Below are positions 26,273 to 35,055 of a stretch of 64,000 nt of DNA, piece by piece; position 1 is the stretch's first letter, and every line of letters starts with the position of its first letter. Position numbers and translations under genes: made by a program. The DNA is from Cytobacillus oceanisediminis. Lineage in GTDB: Bacteria; Bacillota; Bacilli; Bacillales; Cytobacillaceae. The stretch covers positions 1,605,501 to 1,669,500 of the forward strand of contig NZ_CP065511.1 of the NCBI RefSeq assembly GCF_022811925.1. Direction: 5' to 3'. Under the pieces are notes generated by a model. The model was not told where the DNA came from. It searched no databases and was given only the letters and a program-made list of their open reading frames with translations.

Positions 26273-27103
26273 ATGGTTTGGTTAGAAACTAAGAAAGTAT
26301 TTATTGTTTTGATTGGGGCGATATTGAACGCGATTGCGATGAATTTTTTTCTGATACCTGCCAATGTATATGCGAGCGGTTTTACAGGTGTGGCACAGCT
26401 CTTATCAAGCATTCTGGGGGATTTTGGATCAACAGGGATCCTGCTTTTCATTCTAAATATTCCTGTCACCATATTAGCCTGGAAAAAGGTTGGAAGGTCG
26501 TTTACCATTTATAGTTTTCTAAGCGTATTCTTAATGTCTTTTTTCTTGGAAATTATACCGGTAATTCATGTATCAAAAGATATTTTGCTTAATGCAGTTT
26601 TTGGAGGTGTCATTGCGGCTGTTGGTGTAGGGATAACACTTAAATGGGGGGCTTCCACAGGAGGAATGGATATCATTGCGATGGTATTGTCCCGAATGAA
26701 AGACAAGCCTGTCGGTACATACTTTTTCACACTTAACGCCATTATTATAATAACAGCCGGCTTTTTGTATGGATGGGAAAAAGCTTTATACACTCTTGTT
26801 ACCCTTTATGCCTCAACCAGGGTCATTGATGCCATTCATACAAGACATGAAAAACTGACAGCACTGATTATAACGAAAAAATCGGAAGAAATGAAAAAAG
26901 CCATCCATGACCATCTTGTCAGGGGGATTACAACCATTCCTGCAAAGGGGGCTTTTACAAATGAAAACAAGGAAATGATGATGATTGTCATCACCCGTTA
27001 CGAGTTATTTGACCTTGAAAGAATTATTAAAGAAGTGGATCCGAATGCCTTTACAAATATTGTCCAAACAGCTGGTGTCTATGGTTTCTTCCGCAGGGAT
27101 TAA
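26273..27103 (+). CDS. yitT: YitT family membrane protein
   Basis: This is an integral membrane protein of 276 residues with five or six helices and a soluble C-terminal DUF2179 domain. The helix-1 signature IGAILNAIAMNFFLIPANVYASGF is clear, and the family glycine-rich motif LKWGASTGGMDIIA follows. DUF2179 (about 200-275) contains RGITTIPAKGAFTNE. Function in the family is not established; transport is suspected. GGGGG precedes the ATG. It sits next to yitS as in B. subtilis. Confidence 0.9.
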   Translation: MVWLETKKVFIVLIGAILNAIAMNFFLIPANVYASGFTGVAQLLSSILGDFGSTGILLFILNIPVTILAWKKVGRSFTIYSFLSVFLMSFFLEIIPVIHVSKDILLNAVFGGVIAAVGVGITLKWGASTGGMDIIAMVLSRMKDKPVGTYFFTLNAIIIITAGFLYGWEKALYTLVTLYASTRVIDAIHTRHEKLTALIITKKSEEMKKAIHDHLVRGITTIPAKGAFTNENKEMMMIVITRYELFDLERIIKEVDPNAFTNIVQTAGVYGFFRRD

Positions 27104-27122
27104 ATGAATGGAGGGATGAAGA

Positions 27123-27878
27123 ATGCTTCGGCTTTTGGCTGCTGCTGCTCTAATTATTTTCACTATGCCTTTGCAAAGTTTTGAAGCTTCTAAACAGGAA
27201 ATGCCATTTGATTTTAAAGTAATACCTCAAGCAGGAACGAAAAGCATGGAGATAGAACTGCTTCTGGGTAATACTGCCAATTACCCGCTGAGCTTTGAGT
27301 TTAGGACGTCCCAATTTTACGAAGTGGAAATTTTCAATCAAAAAGGCGAAAAGGTATATTCCTCTTCAGAAGGTAAAGCGTTTTTACAAGCTATACAGAC
27401 CATTGCCGTCAAACCGGATGAAATCAAGGTATGGAAAGAGCATTGGGATTATCGGCATAATGGCAAAAGAGTTAAGGAAGGGAAGTACAGTGTAAAAGCC
27501 AAGCTTTTGGCATCAAACTTAAATGGCAAAGGATTGGAGACCAAAGCGGAATCAGAAGCCTCAGTATTTATCCCAGGACAAAATCCTGCCTTTCGCCATG
27601 TTGAGGTTTCTGGAGAGAACGGCTTATATACAATATCAATAGAAGGGCGTCTAAAAAGCGGAAAGCTATGGTATACAGTTGAAGATGGCCATAATGAACT
27701 GCAGGGTGAAAAGGGCGTATCAGCACTTTCAAATGACTGGGAGAACTTTAAGTTAAAAATAAACATTCCTGCTGATAAACTGCCTGAAAACGGATCAGTG
27801 ATTTTGCATTTATATGAAAAAAGCCATGAAGACGGACATATTATTAATTCCTTTCCTGTTATCCTGGAAAGGAGGTAA
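27123..27878 (+). CDS. Secreted BsuPI-domain protein with C-terminal Gmad2-like domain
   Basis: This is a 251-residue exported protein. A signal peptide (RLLAAAALIIFTMPLQSFEA) is followed by a BsuPI domain, the intracellular proteinase inhibitor fold of B. subtilis ipi, with FRTSQFYEVEIFNQKGEKVYSSSE and the WKEHWDY strand. Residues about 150-245 resemble the immunoglobulin-like Gmad2 domain of sporulation and germination proteins. In B. subtilis ipi is a shorter cytoplasmic protein at about the same place, so this looks like a longer, exported relative. Whether it inhibits proteases is not known. It begins 19 bp after yitT with GGAGGGATGA. Confidence 0.82.
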   Translation: MLRLLAAAALIIFTMPLQSFEASKQEMPFDFKVIPQAGTKSMEIELLLGNTANYPLSFEFRTSQFYEVEIFNQKGEKVYSSSEGKAFLQAIQTIAVKPDEIKVWKEHWDYRHNGKRVKEGKYSVKAKLLASNLNGKGLETKAESEASVFIPGQNPAFRHVEVSGENGLYTISIEGRLKSGKLWYTVEDGHNELQGEKGVSALSNDWENFKLKINIPADKLPENGSVILHLYEKSHEDGHIINSFPVILERR

Positions 27879-27917
27879 AAAAGAAGCTGGCAGCCATCGA
27901 GGCTGCCAGCTTCTTTT
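27879..27917. terminator. Bidirectional terminator
   Basis: AAGAAGCTGGCAGCC and GGCTGCCAGCTTCTT form a perfect stem around ATCGA with A-run and T-run on the two sides. It serves both the BsuPI gene and the convergent small gene, whose stop touches the stem. Confidence 0.9.
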
Positions 27918-28102
27918 TAGCGATTCTGCGAATATTGTTCCAGCTCCTGCTGCATCTCCCGCAGCTGTGCCTGTTCAGCCGCAGTGGAGTTGGCAAACGC
28001 GGAACTTAAAGCATTTTTCGCGCGGGAAACAGTTTCTTCGCCTGCAGAATTTTTAGCTATTTCCACATATTCTCTGGCTTCCTGAAATAATCTGTTTCCC
28101 AT
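27917..28102 (-). CDS. Small helical protein, DUF3813-like
   Basis: This is a 61-residue acidic, Ala/Glu/Gln-rich, probably coiled-coil protein (GNRLFQEAREYVEIAKN at the start, AEQAQLREMQQELEQYSQ at the end). The beginning fits DUF3813 proteins of Bacillus, with unknown function. It follows another small gene by two bases, so the pair is co-transcribed from the yitU side. CGGAGGA is its ribosome site. No signal peptide or membrane segment. Confidence 0.7.
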   Translation of the reverse strand: MGNRLFQEAREYVEIAKNSAGEETVSRAKNALSSAFANSTAAEQAQLREMQQELEQYSQNR

Positions 28103-28104
28103 CG

Positions 28105-28257
28105 TTATATTCCTCCGAGGGATGATTCTTTCACATTAGCTAATTTTTGGGCTTCCGCCTCTGCATAGGTCATGTGGTACGGGATACGTTCATCATGCTT
28201 ACTAACAGTATCAACACCCTGTTGTACGAAGCGTTTTGATTTATTACGTTTACCCAT
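28105..28257 (-). CDS. Small hypothetical protein, 50 residues
   Basis: I do not recognise the family. The protein begins GKRNKSKRFVQQGVDTVSK and ends EAQKLANVKESSLGGI. It is basic at the N-terminus and Ala/Glu-rich later, with no membrane segment. Start ATG 28257 has GAGGGG at a good distance; the frame is open upstream, but those codons encode the ribosome site. It sits between yitU and a DUF3813-like gene, a position occupied by small unannotated genes in related Bacillus. Confidence 0.65.
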   Translation of the reverse strand: MGKRNKSKRFVQQGVDTVSKHDERIPYHMTYAEAEAQKLANVKESSLGGI

Positions 28258-28385
28258 TCGAATCCCCTCCATGAAAGAGTTTGAAGCAGCATTGTGCTGC
28301 TCCATCCTTTAGTATGCTCTAAAGGAATGATTTAAAAAGGGTATTTAATGGCCTGATTACTATTTAATTCTTTTTGTTCATTTGC

Positions 28386-29204
28386 TTATAGTGCTTTAAG
28401 GTTTAATAATTCATTTAAATAGATTCCGATTCCATCTTCCTCGTTGGTTAAGGTGACTTCATTGGCAATATTTTTCACCTGGTCAATAGCATTGCCCATG
28501 GCAATCCCGTAGCCTGCAAATTCAAGCATTTCAAGATCATTGTCTTCATCACCGAAAGCGATGATCCGCTCAGGCGGTATTTGGAAGTAATCAGCTGCTT
28601 TTTGAAGGCCAACGGCTTTATTCAGCCCGGTTTTGACGATTTCTATGACATGCCATGGAGCCGCCCAGCGACGGTGGTCAATCACTTCGGCATGAACTTC
28701 AGAAAGATGATTTCTAATGGTCTTTACATGTTCCTCATCTGTATGGATCAGCATGCTTGTCGGATTATCATTGAGATAATTGCGCAAATCACCAGTCGTA
28801 ATTTTTGGATCGCCAAAACCGAAGATATCCAGAAGCTTTTCATCATGGTAATGCAGGTAAACATCATCTATAACTTCTGCTACAATATTATGAACTGTAT
28901 AGCTATTAACGGCTTCGACAATTTCTTTTGCTACATTCATTTGGAGTGGTGTGTGGTAGACTCCCCAATTATGATCTTTAGGATGATGTATGTATGCACC
29001 ATTGAAATTGACAATTGGCGTAGTCAATCCCATTTCACGATAGTAAATTTCGCTGGAGCGAAATGGCCTTCCGGTGGCAATCATCACTTCGTGTCCTTGT
29101 TCCCGTGCCTTTTGAATAATCATTTTAGTTTTAGCTGAGATGGTTTTGTCATCTTTTAATAATGTGCCATCAAGGTCCAGTGCAATTAAATGTTTTTCTG
29201 CCAT
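28386..29204 (-). CDS. yitU: Cof-type HAD phosphatase YitU
   Basis: This is a HAD-IIB phosphatase of 272 residues. YitU in B. subtilis is one of the enzymes that dephosphorylate the riboflavin precursor ribitylaminouracil phosphate. Motif I is ALDLDGTLLKDD, motif II ATGRPFR, motif III Lys in TGLNKAVGLQKAAD and motif IV FGDEDNDLEML. The C2B cap lies between about residues 85 and 190. Gene order (BsuPI gene, small genes, yitU, yitV, yitW) supports the assignment. AAAAGGAGAT precedes the ATG on the minus strand. Confidence 0.9.
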   Translation of the reverse strand: MAEKHLIALDLDGTLLKDDKTISAKTKMIIQKAREQGHEVMIATGRPFRSSEIYYREMGLTTPIVNFNGAYIHHPKDHNWGVYHTPLQMNVAKEIVEAVNSYTVHNIVAEVIDDVYLHYHDEKLLDIFGFGDPKITTGDLRNYLNDNPTSMLIHTDEEHVKTIRNHLSEVHAEVIDHRRWAAPWHVIEIVKTGLNKAVGLQKAADYFQIPPERIIAFGDEDNDLEMLEFAGYGIAMGNAIDQVKNIANEVTLTNEEDGIGIYLNELLNLKAL

Positions 29205-29484
29205 AAGATCTCCTTTTAAGCGCTCAGCACTTTTTAATAAGAATAAAACTGCAGTTAGCGGACTGCAGCCAATTGCTTATCTTGAAGTATGCCCCGCTTT
29301 TCTTTTAAGTGTAAAGGTTTTGGAAAAAAAAAATCTACGTGTTAAACTGAAAAAATAGAAAGAATTAACATTAAGACAAGAGCGTAAGCTTTTACAAAAT
29401 CATTTTATACATATATGTTATCAATATTATTATAATTTTGTAAAAAAAATTCACTTTTGCCCTAACAGATTTAGGAGGAGAACT

Positions 29485-30252
29485 GTGGTTGTTATTGAAC
29501 ATAAGCATATCAAAGAAATTCCTGTTCTTGAACTCGCCAGACAGGAAGTAAAAGGGGAACGCTTGCCTTTTATTATTTTCGTTCATGGCTTTACGAGTGC
29601 CAAAGAACATAATCTGCATTATGCCTATCTGCTTGCTGAAAAAGGGTTCAGGGTGGTGCTTCCGGATACCCTATTTCATGGGGAAAGATCTGAAGGTATA
29701 TCAGGCAGCGATTTAAATTTCAAGCTATGGGATATTGTTCTGAATACCATTGCGGAATTGAACATAATCAGGAATGCCTATGAGGATGCAGATTTGATCG
29801 ACCAGGGAAGAATAGGGCTTGTGGGCACCTCCATGGGAGGAATAGTCACTTTGGGCGCCTTGACCCAGTTTGAGTGGGTCAAAGCTGCAGTAAGCCTTAT
29901 GGGTATGCCGTATTATGAAAAATTTGCTCAGCTTCAGCTGGATGAATTGAAGAAGAATAATATAAAAATTCCGCTTTCCAATGAAGAACTAGCAGATCTG
30001 CTGGGAACTTTAAGGGAGCGGGATCTAAGTCTTCAGCCTGAAAAGCTTGGAGGAAGACCGCTTATGTTCTGGCATGGCAAAAAAGACCCGGTTGTGCCTT
30101 ATTCCTATACATACCAATTTTATGAGACCATCCAGTCCTTATATAGTGAGTCACCTGAAAATCTCATGTTTATATCAGATGAACAGGCGGGGCATAAAGT
30201 AAGCAGGGAAGGGCTGCTGGAAACGGTTAAATGGTTTGACGAACATCTATAA
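29485..30252 (+). CDS. yitV: Alpha/beta hydrolase YitV
   Basis: This is a cytoplasmic serine hydrolase or esterase-like protein, 255 residues. The nucleophile elbow GTSMGG holds the Ser, the oxyanion strand is FVHGFTSAKE, the acid is in HGKKDPVVPYS and the His in EQAGHKVSREG. The start is GTG at 29485, eight bases after AGGAGGAG. Substrate unknown. It is the direct neighbour of yitW, as in B. subtilis. Confidence 0.88.
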   Translation: MVVIEHKHIKEIPVLELARQEVKGERLPFIIFVHGFTSAKEHNLHYAYLLAEKGFRVVLPDTLFHGERSEGISGSDLNFKLWDIVLNTIAELNIIRNAYEDADLIDQGRIGLVGTSMGGIVTLGALTQFEWVKAAVSLMGMPYYEKFAQLQLDELKKNNIKIPLSNEELADLLGTLRERDLSLQPEKLGGRPLMFWHGKKDPVVPYSYTYQFYETIQSLYSESPENLMFISDEQAGHKVSREGLLETVKWFDEHL

Positions 30253-30325
30253 CCAACATTTTTTCAATTCATTTAAATATTTGTTAAGATAGAGATAAAG
30301 TAAATATTGAAGGAGTGCTGCAGAT

Positions 30326-30634
30326 ATGGACCAGGATTTAAAAGACAGCATCATGGGCGCACTTGAGCTTGTCGTTGACCCGGAGCTGGGGATAGATATT
30401 GTAAACTTAGGATTAGTATATGATGTGAAAATGGAAGAGGAAGGGAAAGCCATTGTAGATATGACTCTTACTTCCATGGGCTGCCCTTTGGCAGGAACAA
30501 TTGTTGAACAAGTAAAGTCAGCGTTGGCTGATATTCCTGAAGTAAAGGACACTGAAGTGAACATTGTCTGGAACCCGCCTTGGTCTAAGGACAGAATGTC
30601 CCGGTATGCAAAAATTGCACTTGGCGTACAATAA
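30326..30634 (+). CDS. yitW: MIP18-family Fe-S cluster assembly factor YitW
   Basis: This is a 102-residue DUF59 (SufT/MIP18) protein that assists iron-sulfur cluster maturation. It has VVDPELGIDIVNLGLVYDV at the start, the conserved reactive Cys in TSMGCPLAG, and the WNPPWSKDRMS end. GAAGGAG precedes the ATG. It stands alone between yitV and a terminator. Its link with the Fe-S proteins of the next region (radical SAM, Fnr, MoaA) is functional rather than operonic. Confidence 0.94.
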   Translation: MDQDLKDSIMGALELVVDPELGIDIVNLGLVYDVKMEEEGKAIVDMTLTSMGCPLAGTIVEQVKSALADIPEVKDTEVNIVWNPPWSKDRMSRYAKIALGVQ

Positions 30635-30650
30635 GATTGAATCTTAAAAA

Positions 30651-30679
30651 TAGCAGGGGTATTTCCCTGCTGTTTTTTT
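30651..30679 (+). terminator. Terminator of yitW
   Basis: AGCAGGG and CCCTGCT stem with a six-base loop, then seven T. Confidence 0.9.
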
Positions 30680-30741
30680 GTGCCCTTGTCCTGATGCCTT
30701 TTTACACAACTCTGTAAATTCTCCAGAAATGATCATTTGTA

Positions 30742-30784
30742 TGTGAGGTAGTTCACTTATTTAACATGCCGATTATCCTATAAT
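30742..30784 (+). promoter_or_regulatory. Fnr-activated promoter of the radical SAM gene
   Basis: TGTGA-N6-TCACT (30742-30757) is one base off the Bacillus Fnr consensus TGTGA-N6-TCACA. A perfect TATAAT (30779-30784) begins 37 bases after the first base of the box. If transcription starts 7 bases after the -10, the box is centred at -41.5, the classic class II activator position. Confidence 0.78.
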
Positions 30785-30862
30785 AACGATGGAAAGACAA
30801 AATATAGTTTGCTTTGCGTTAATGAAACAGCCAGGATTGAGCCTGTTAAGGAGGCATTTCAA

Positions 30863-31990
30863 ATGGGATTTGATAGAGATTTTAATAAAGACCCTTTTAT
30901 TGTGATATGGGAATTAACAAGGGCATGCCAGCTAAAATGTCTGCATTGCCGTGCGGAAGCGCAATACAGGAGAGATCCGCGAGAACTTTCTTTTGAAGAA
31001 GGGAAGTATTTGATTGACCAAATTAAGGAAATGAACAACCCTATGCTTGTTTTTACGGGTGGAGATCCATTAATGAGGCAGGATGTATTCGACATTGCCG
31101 AATATGCTGTAAAAAAAGGCGTGCGTGTTTCGATGACGCCCAGTGCGACACCCAATGTAACAAAAGAAGCTATTGAAAAAGCCAAAGAGGTCGGCTTAGC
31201 TCGATGGGCTTTCAGCCTTGATGGGCCAAATGCGGATATCCATGACCATTTTAGAGGTACTGCCGGTTCCTTTGATTTAACGATCGAAAGGATTAAATAT
31301 TTGCACGAGCTTGAAATTCCAGTCCAGATTAATACAGTTATTTCGCGTTATAATATCGATTATCTTGAGGAAATGGCTAAGGTTGTAGAAGATCTCAAAT
31401 GTGTTCTTTGGAGTGTGTTCTTCCTCGTCCCAACAGGGAGAGGGCAGGAAAAAGATATGATTTCTCCGGTTGAACATGAGAAGGTATTTACATGGCTCTA
31501 TAACTTAAGCAAAAAAGTTACGTTCGATATTAAGACAACAGCTGCCCAGCATTACCGCCGAGTGGTCATTCAGCAAAAAATGAAGGAAGCGAAGGCTCAA
31601 AATAAGGACATTCAATATCTCGATGCACTTACACAGCAAGGGCTAACTGGTTCTATAGATGGTTTAGGCAGGGCTCCTAAAGGAGTAAATGACGGAAATG
31701 GATTTGTTTTCATTTCACATATTGGGGATGTTTATCCCAGTGGGCTTCTGCCTGTTAAAGCAGGAAATGTCAGGGAACAGCCACTCTCTGAAATATACAG
31801 GGAATCGCCAATTTTTAAAGACCTTAGAAATCCTGATAAATATAAAGGGAAATGCGGACAATGCGAGTTCCGTTATGTATGCGGGGGATCAAGGTCACGT
31901 GCATTTGCCATGACAGGGGATTATATGGAAAGCGAGCCGTTTTGTGTTTATATTCCAAAAGCACTTAGAAAGAAAGAGGCAAAATCATAA
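30863..31990 (+). CDS. Radical SAM/SPASM protein (NirJ/AhbD-like)
   Basis: This is a radical S-adenosylmethionine enzyme, 375 residues. The cluster motif is CQLKCLHC (CxxxCxxC) at about residues 23-30, followed by the GGDPL motif. The C-terminal SPASM domain has CGQCEFRYVCGGSRSRA and a later FC, binding auxiliary Fe-S clusters. Relatives include haem-pathway enzymes NirJ and AhbC/AhbD and peptide-modifying enzymes. No small substrate peptide is visible next to it. Start ATG 30863 follows AAGGAGG; a TTG-started extension to 30809 lacks a ribosome site. An Fnr-type promoter lies upstream, so it should be induced without oxygen. Confidence 0.88.
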   Translation: MGFDRDFNKDPFIVIWELTRACQLKCLHCRAEAQYRRDPRELSFEEGKYLIDQIKEMNNPMLVFTGGDPLMRQDVFDIAEYAVKKGVRVSMTPSATPNVTKEAIEKAKEVGLARWAFSLDGPNADIHDHFRGTAGSFDLTIERIKYLHELEIPVQINTVISRYNIDYLEEMAKVVEDLKCVLWSVFFLVPTGRGQEKDMISPVEHEKVFTWLYNLSKKVTFDIKTTAAQHYRRVVIQQKMKEAKAQNKDIQYLDALTQQGLTGSIDGLGRAPKGVNDGNGFVFISHIGDVYPSGLLPVKAGNVREQPLSEIYRESPIFKDLRNPDKYKGKCGQCEFRYVCGGSRSRAFAMTGDYMESEPFCVYIPKALRKKEAKS

Positions 31991-32022
31991 AAGAAAGAGG
32001 AGTGCAGTTCGGATGCACTCCT
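31988..32022. terminator. Terminator between the radical SAM gene and fnr
   Basis: AGGAGTGCA (31998-32006) and TGCACTCCT (32014-32022) form a perfect stem. The minus side is followed by CTTTCTTTT, so it mainly ends fnr, whose stop codon lies in the stem. Confidence 0.65.
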
Positions 32023-32722
32023 ACTCAATGCTGCAATATACGGCAGGGCAGTTTTCACAGCCTATTTCATTTTTTAAATATTGAAGATCTTTGACTGTGA
32101 TTTTTCCATTTAGAATGGTGATGATGCCGTCTTTCTTCAGTTCACCCAGTATCCGGTTGGTGCTTTCCCTGGAGGTGCCGCAGAAATTCCCAAGCTCTTG
32201 ATTCGTAAGGGGCAGATCAATGAGTATGCCGTCCTTAACCTTTATGCCATAGCTGTTAGTCATTCTGATAAGGGTTGAATATAGGGCACCTTTTTTTCCA
32301 TTAAGGACGAGATCTCTAAATTTGGTCTGTGTATTACGGAAGTGGTCGCTCATCCATTTCATAAATTCATAAGCCAATGTACTATTTTTAAAAATCTCCC
32401 TTTCCAGGACATCTTTTTTTATCACAGCCACTTCACCAGCTTCAAGAACTAAAGCATTCAATAAATATTTAGGGTCACTGGTAAATAGGGTCAGCTCACC
32501 AATGATTTCATTTTCTCCGCATAACCTGAAGGTGAGTTCTCTGCCATCTGCTGTTATCTTGCTGATTTGTATCTTGCCTGAAAGTATAATATAAAGCTCA
32601 TCAGCATCCATACCTTCCTGAAAAATGTAAGCCCCTTTAGGGGTTTTCATACGCCGGTCTGCGAAATGAAGAAGCTCTTTAATCTCTATGGAATGTGTCG
32701 GTTTAATGGCTGTACGAGCCAT
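32021..32722 (-). CDS. fnr: Fnr, oxygen-sensing CRP/FNR-family regulator
   Basis: This activates anaerobic genes in response to low oxygen. The cyclic-nucleotide-type sensor domain (about 15-135) is followed by a helix-turn-helix whose recognition helix is GTSRESTNRILGEL. The C-terminus ends GCENCPAVYCSIE, which gives the C-x2-C-x4-C pattern that ligates the Fe-S cluster in B. subtilis Fnr, unlike E. coli FNR where the cysteines are N-terminal. The length of 233 residues fits. Three candidate target promoters lie within 8 kb (30742, 34966, 36935). GGAGGA precedes the ATG. I see no clear Fnr box in its own promoter. Confidence 0.93.
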   Translation of the reverse strand: MARTAIKPTHSIEIKELLHFADRRMKTPKGAYIFQEGMDADELYIILSGKIQISKITADGRELTFRLCGENEIIGELTLFTSDPKYLLNALVLEAGEVAVIKKDVLEREIFKNSTLAYEFMKWMSDHFRNTQTKFRDLVLNGKKGALYSTLIRMTNSYGIKVKDGILIDLPLTNQELGNFCGTSRESTNRILGELKKDGIITILNGKITVKDLQYLKNEIGCENCPAVYCSIE

Positions 32723-33008
32723 GTTAATCCTCCTTCATAAAACAACTGTCTTTTTTCACAATAATATCATTTGTATAGTGAAAACATTGCCGGCTTTTGT
32801 GTCTTTATTGTGGCATTTTCTATTGAAATGGTGTGTCTTTGCTATGATACAAACAATTCCCTATTAACATTGAAACGATTGTATGTTCTAATAGTAGAAG
32901 CCCTTAATTTGAGATACTGGGTTATTTCTGTTATTTTAAGGGAAAGGCTAAAATATACATCTGTATAGAAAGCTTATTTAAGTCACTCTTTATATGGAGT
33001 TGAACGAA

Positions 33009-34025
33009 ATGGCTAAAACAATCGTTAAAGATAAATTGAATAGACCTTTAAGAGATCTTCGCATTTCTGTCATTGACCGCTGTAATTTCCGCTGTCAATA
33101 TTGCATGCCAGCAGAAATTTTTGGGCCAGATTTTGCTTTCCTTCCAAAAAACGAGCTCCTGAGCTATGAAGAAATTGAACGGCTGGCTAAAATTTTTGTA
33201 AGCCTTGGAGTGGAGAAGATCAGGTTAACAGGCGGAGAACCCCTTATGAGAAAGGACATGCCTAAACTTGTAAAAATGCTTTCAGACATTGAGGGCTTAA
33301 AAGATATAGGGCTAACCACAAATGGTGTATTGCTGCCCAAGCATGCGAAAGATTTAAAGGAAGCAGGACTGGTGAGAGTTAACATCAGTCTTGACAGCCT
33401 GGATGATGAGCTGTTTGGAAAAATAAACGGACGCAATGTGGGTGTCAAACCAGTTCTTGAAGGGATCGAGGCAGCAAAAGAAGCAGGGCTTGGCGTCAAG
33501 CTTAATATGGTCGTTAAAAAAGGCCTGAATGATTCTGAAATTGTCCCGATGGCTAAGTTCTGCAAAGATAACGGTTTACAGCTCCGCTTTATTGAATACA
33601 TGGATGTCGGCAGTACAAACGGCTGGAAGATGGACGAGGTTGTTACCAAAAAAGAAATTTATGACATTTTAAAGGAACATTATTTATTGGAACCGGTAGA
33701 TCCGGATTATTTCGGAGAGGTTGCCAAGCGATACCGTTATAAGGGCACGGATGTGGATGTTGGGTTTATTACATCTGTTTCTGAATCTTTCTGTTCAAGC
33801 TGCACACGTTCAAGATTGTCAGCAAACGGCCAAATTTTTACATGCCTATTCAATGGAGAAGGGCATGATCTGAAGGAATTTATGAGAAAAGGCGCCACGG
33901 ATGAAAAAATTACCGATCGGATTATTAATATTTGGAACGGCAGAAAAGACAGATATTCAGACGAACGGACTGAAGAAACTATTGCCAGCAGGAAAAAAAT
34001 TGAAATGTCCTATATTGGAGGATAA
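33009..34025 (+). CDS. moaA: GTP 3',8-cyclase MoaA
   Basis: This is the first enzyme of molybdenum cofactor synthesis, converting GTP to 3',8-cyclo-GTP with two Fe-S clusters. The N-terminal radical SAM motif is CNFRCQYC. The C-terminal cluster has [10 protein letters not shown] followed by a Cys in [10 protein letters not shown], and the functionally required Gly-Gly ends the protein (SYIGG). The ATG at 33009 follows ATGGAGTTG; an in-frame ATG five codons earlier overlaps this ribosome site. 338 residues is normal. moaC, moaD and moaE are not in the window, so the rest of the pathway must lie elsewhere. Confidence 0.95.
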   Translation: MAKTIVKDKLNRPLRDLRISVIDRCNFRCQYCMPAEIFGPDFAFLPKNELLSYEEIERLAKIFVSLGVEKIRLTGGEPLMRKDMPKLVKMLSDIEGLKDIGLTTNGVLLPKHAKDLKEAGLVRVNISLDSLDDELFGKINGRNVGVKPVLEGIEAAKEAGLGVKLNMVVKKGLNDSEIVPMAKFCKDNGLQLRFIEYMDVGSTNGWKMDEVVTKKEIYDILKEHYLLEPVDPDYFGEVAKRYRYKGTDVDVGFITSVSESFCSSCTRSRLSANGQIFTCLFNGEGHDLKEFMRKGATDEKITDRIINIWNGRKDRYSDERTEETIASRKKIEMSYIGG

Positions 34026-34085
34026 AAAAAGCATGCTTTGCTGTGTCATGAGTAATGGACATAGCGGGGCAGGCTTTTTATTTTG
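34025..34085 (+). terminator. Terminator of moaA
   Basis: A long imperfect stem with several G-U pairs joins AAAAAGCATGC...GTGTC with GACATAG...GGCTTTTT, ending in TTTTTATTTT. Confidence 0.7.
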
Positions 34086-34099
34086 TCTTTTAGAATGCA

Positions 34100-34127
34100 A
34101 AAAAACTGCAGCCGTTATTGGCTGCAG
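34100..34127 (-). terminator. Terminator of the scdA-like gene
   Basis: CTGCAGCC (34106-34113) and GGCTGCAG (34120-34127) with a T-run on the minus strand, 11 bp past the stop. Confidence 0.85.
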
Positions 34128-34137
34128 ATCGTAATGT

Positions 34138-34830
34138 TTATATATATCGTGGAAATAGAATGTTATTCTCAAGGTGAACATGCATGAAGGTTTGGCTTTC
34201 CAGATCTTCCAGCCGCTTATACACAAGACGGTAAGAGCCGCATGCATCTGCTGGAGGAGTAAAATCAAATGTAATTTCCCTCAATTCCTTTAAAATTGCA
34301 CCTGCATGATCATGCTCTTTCTCAAGCTCCCGGATATAGCTGATGATTTCTTCACGATTTTCAACCTGAGGGTCTTCAAGCTTCAGAAGCATTGGAAAAA
34401 CAGACTCTTCTTCTTTAGAAGTATGTTCAAGAAGCTCGTGCTTCAGCTCAAAGAATAATTGATGTACTTTTAAAAGCTCCTCATGGCTTTCTCCATGAAC
34501 TCTTGAAACCTTTGTTACATATGGGCTTAATAGTGAAAGTTCCTCCTCAAGGGGACGATGATATCGTTTGATGACATGTTCAATAATGTCTTCTGATGTA
34601 CTGTCTGTCCAAACCTCTATATCATCGGTTTGGTTTTCCTTCTGAATAACCTCCTTCAATTCTTTAATCAGAACGTCCATATCGGCAGACTGCTCTGAAA
34701 CTGCACGCACCAGCGGAATATTTCCACCGCAGCAAAAATCAATGCGATGACGTTTAAAAACATCACTTGTTTTTGGAAATTCATTTACAATATCTTTTAC
34801 CAGACGGTTTTCTGTAAGATGTATAGTCAT
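34138..34830 (-). CDS. scdA: Iron-sulfur cluster repair di-iron protein (ScdA/YtfE/RIC)
   Basis: This is a hemerythrin-like protein that repairs Fe-S clusters damaged by nitric oxide or oxygen stress, 230 residues. The N-terminal DUF542 has the paired cysteines RIDFCCGGN. The hemerythrin bundle shows the iron ligands in KRYHRPLEEE, LKHELLEHTSKEEE, KEHDHAG and MHVHLENNILFP. It is transcribed away from moeA, and the intergenic region holds an Fnr-like box. Repair of clusters fits a nitrate-respiring lifestyle, where nitric oxide can form. Confidence 0.92.
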   Translation of the reverse strand: MTIHLTENRLVKDIVNEFPKTSDVFKRHRIDFCCGGNIPLVRAVSEQSADMDVLIKELKEVIQKENQTDDIEVWTDSTSEDIIEHVIKRYHRPLEEELSLLSPYVTKVSRVHGESHEELLKVHQLFFELKHELLEHTSKEEESVFPMLLKLEDPQVENREEIISYIRELEKEHDHAGAILKELREITFDFTPPADACGSYRLVYKRLEDLESQTFMHVHLENNILFPRYI

Positions 34831-34965
34831 TGAATTCTCCTCCTTCTATCTTGTGAACTATCTTTAGAATAAATGAATATCTTTTTTAATTTGGTGACGG
34901 GCATCACACTTGAAGCCTTTATTTAAAATTTTTATGGAAATCATGCACATGCAAAAAACGGAATG

Positions 34966-35008
34966 TGTGATGATTGTCATGTTATGGATTTTCATGTACG
35001 TTTATAAT
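34966..35008 (+). promoter_or_regulatory. Fnr-like promoter of moeA-mobB
   Basis: TGTGA-N6-TCATG (34966-34981) keeps the left half perfectly and three of five bases on the right. A perfect TATAAT (35003-35008) starts exactly 37 bases after the box start, as at the other two Fnr promoters here. Confidence 0.62.
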
Positions 35009-35055
35009 AATTGAAATAGAAAAGGCATTAAGAAAAGTACATAGGAGCTGATATA

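Noticed and set aside
28581..29138. 185-codon open frame antisense to yitU
   Set aside because: It has no ribosome site or recognisable domain and covers the HAD core of yitU on the opposite strand.
32723..33008. Fnr box at the moaA or fnr promoters
   Set aside because: No TGTGA-N6-TCACA-like palindrome with a -10 at the expected spacing was found on either strand there.
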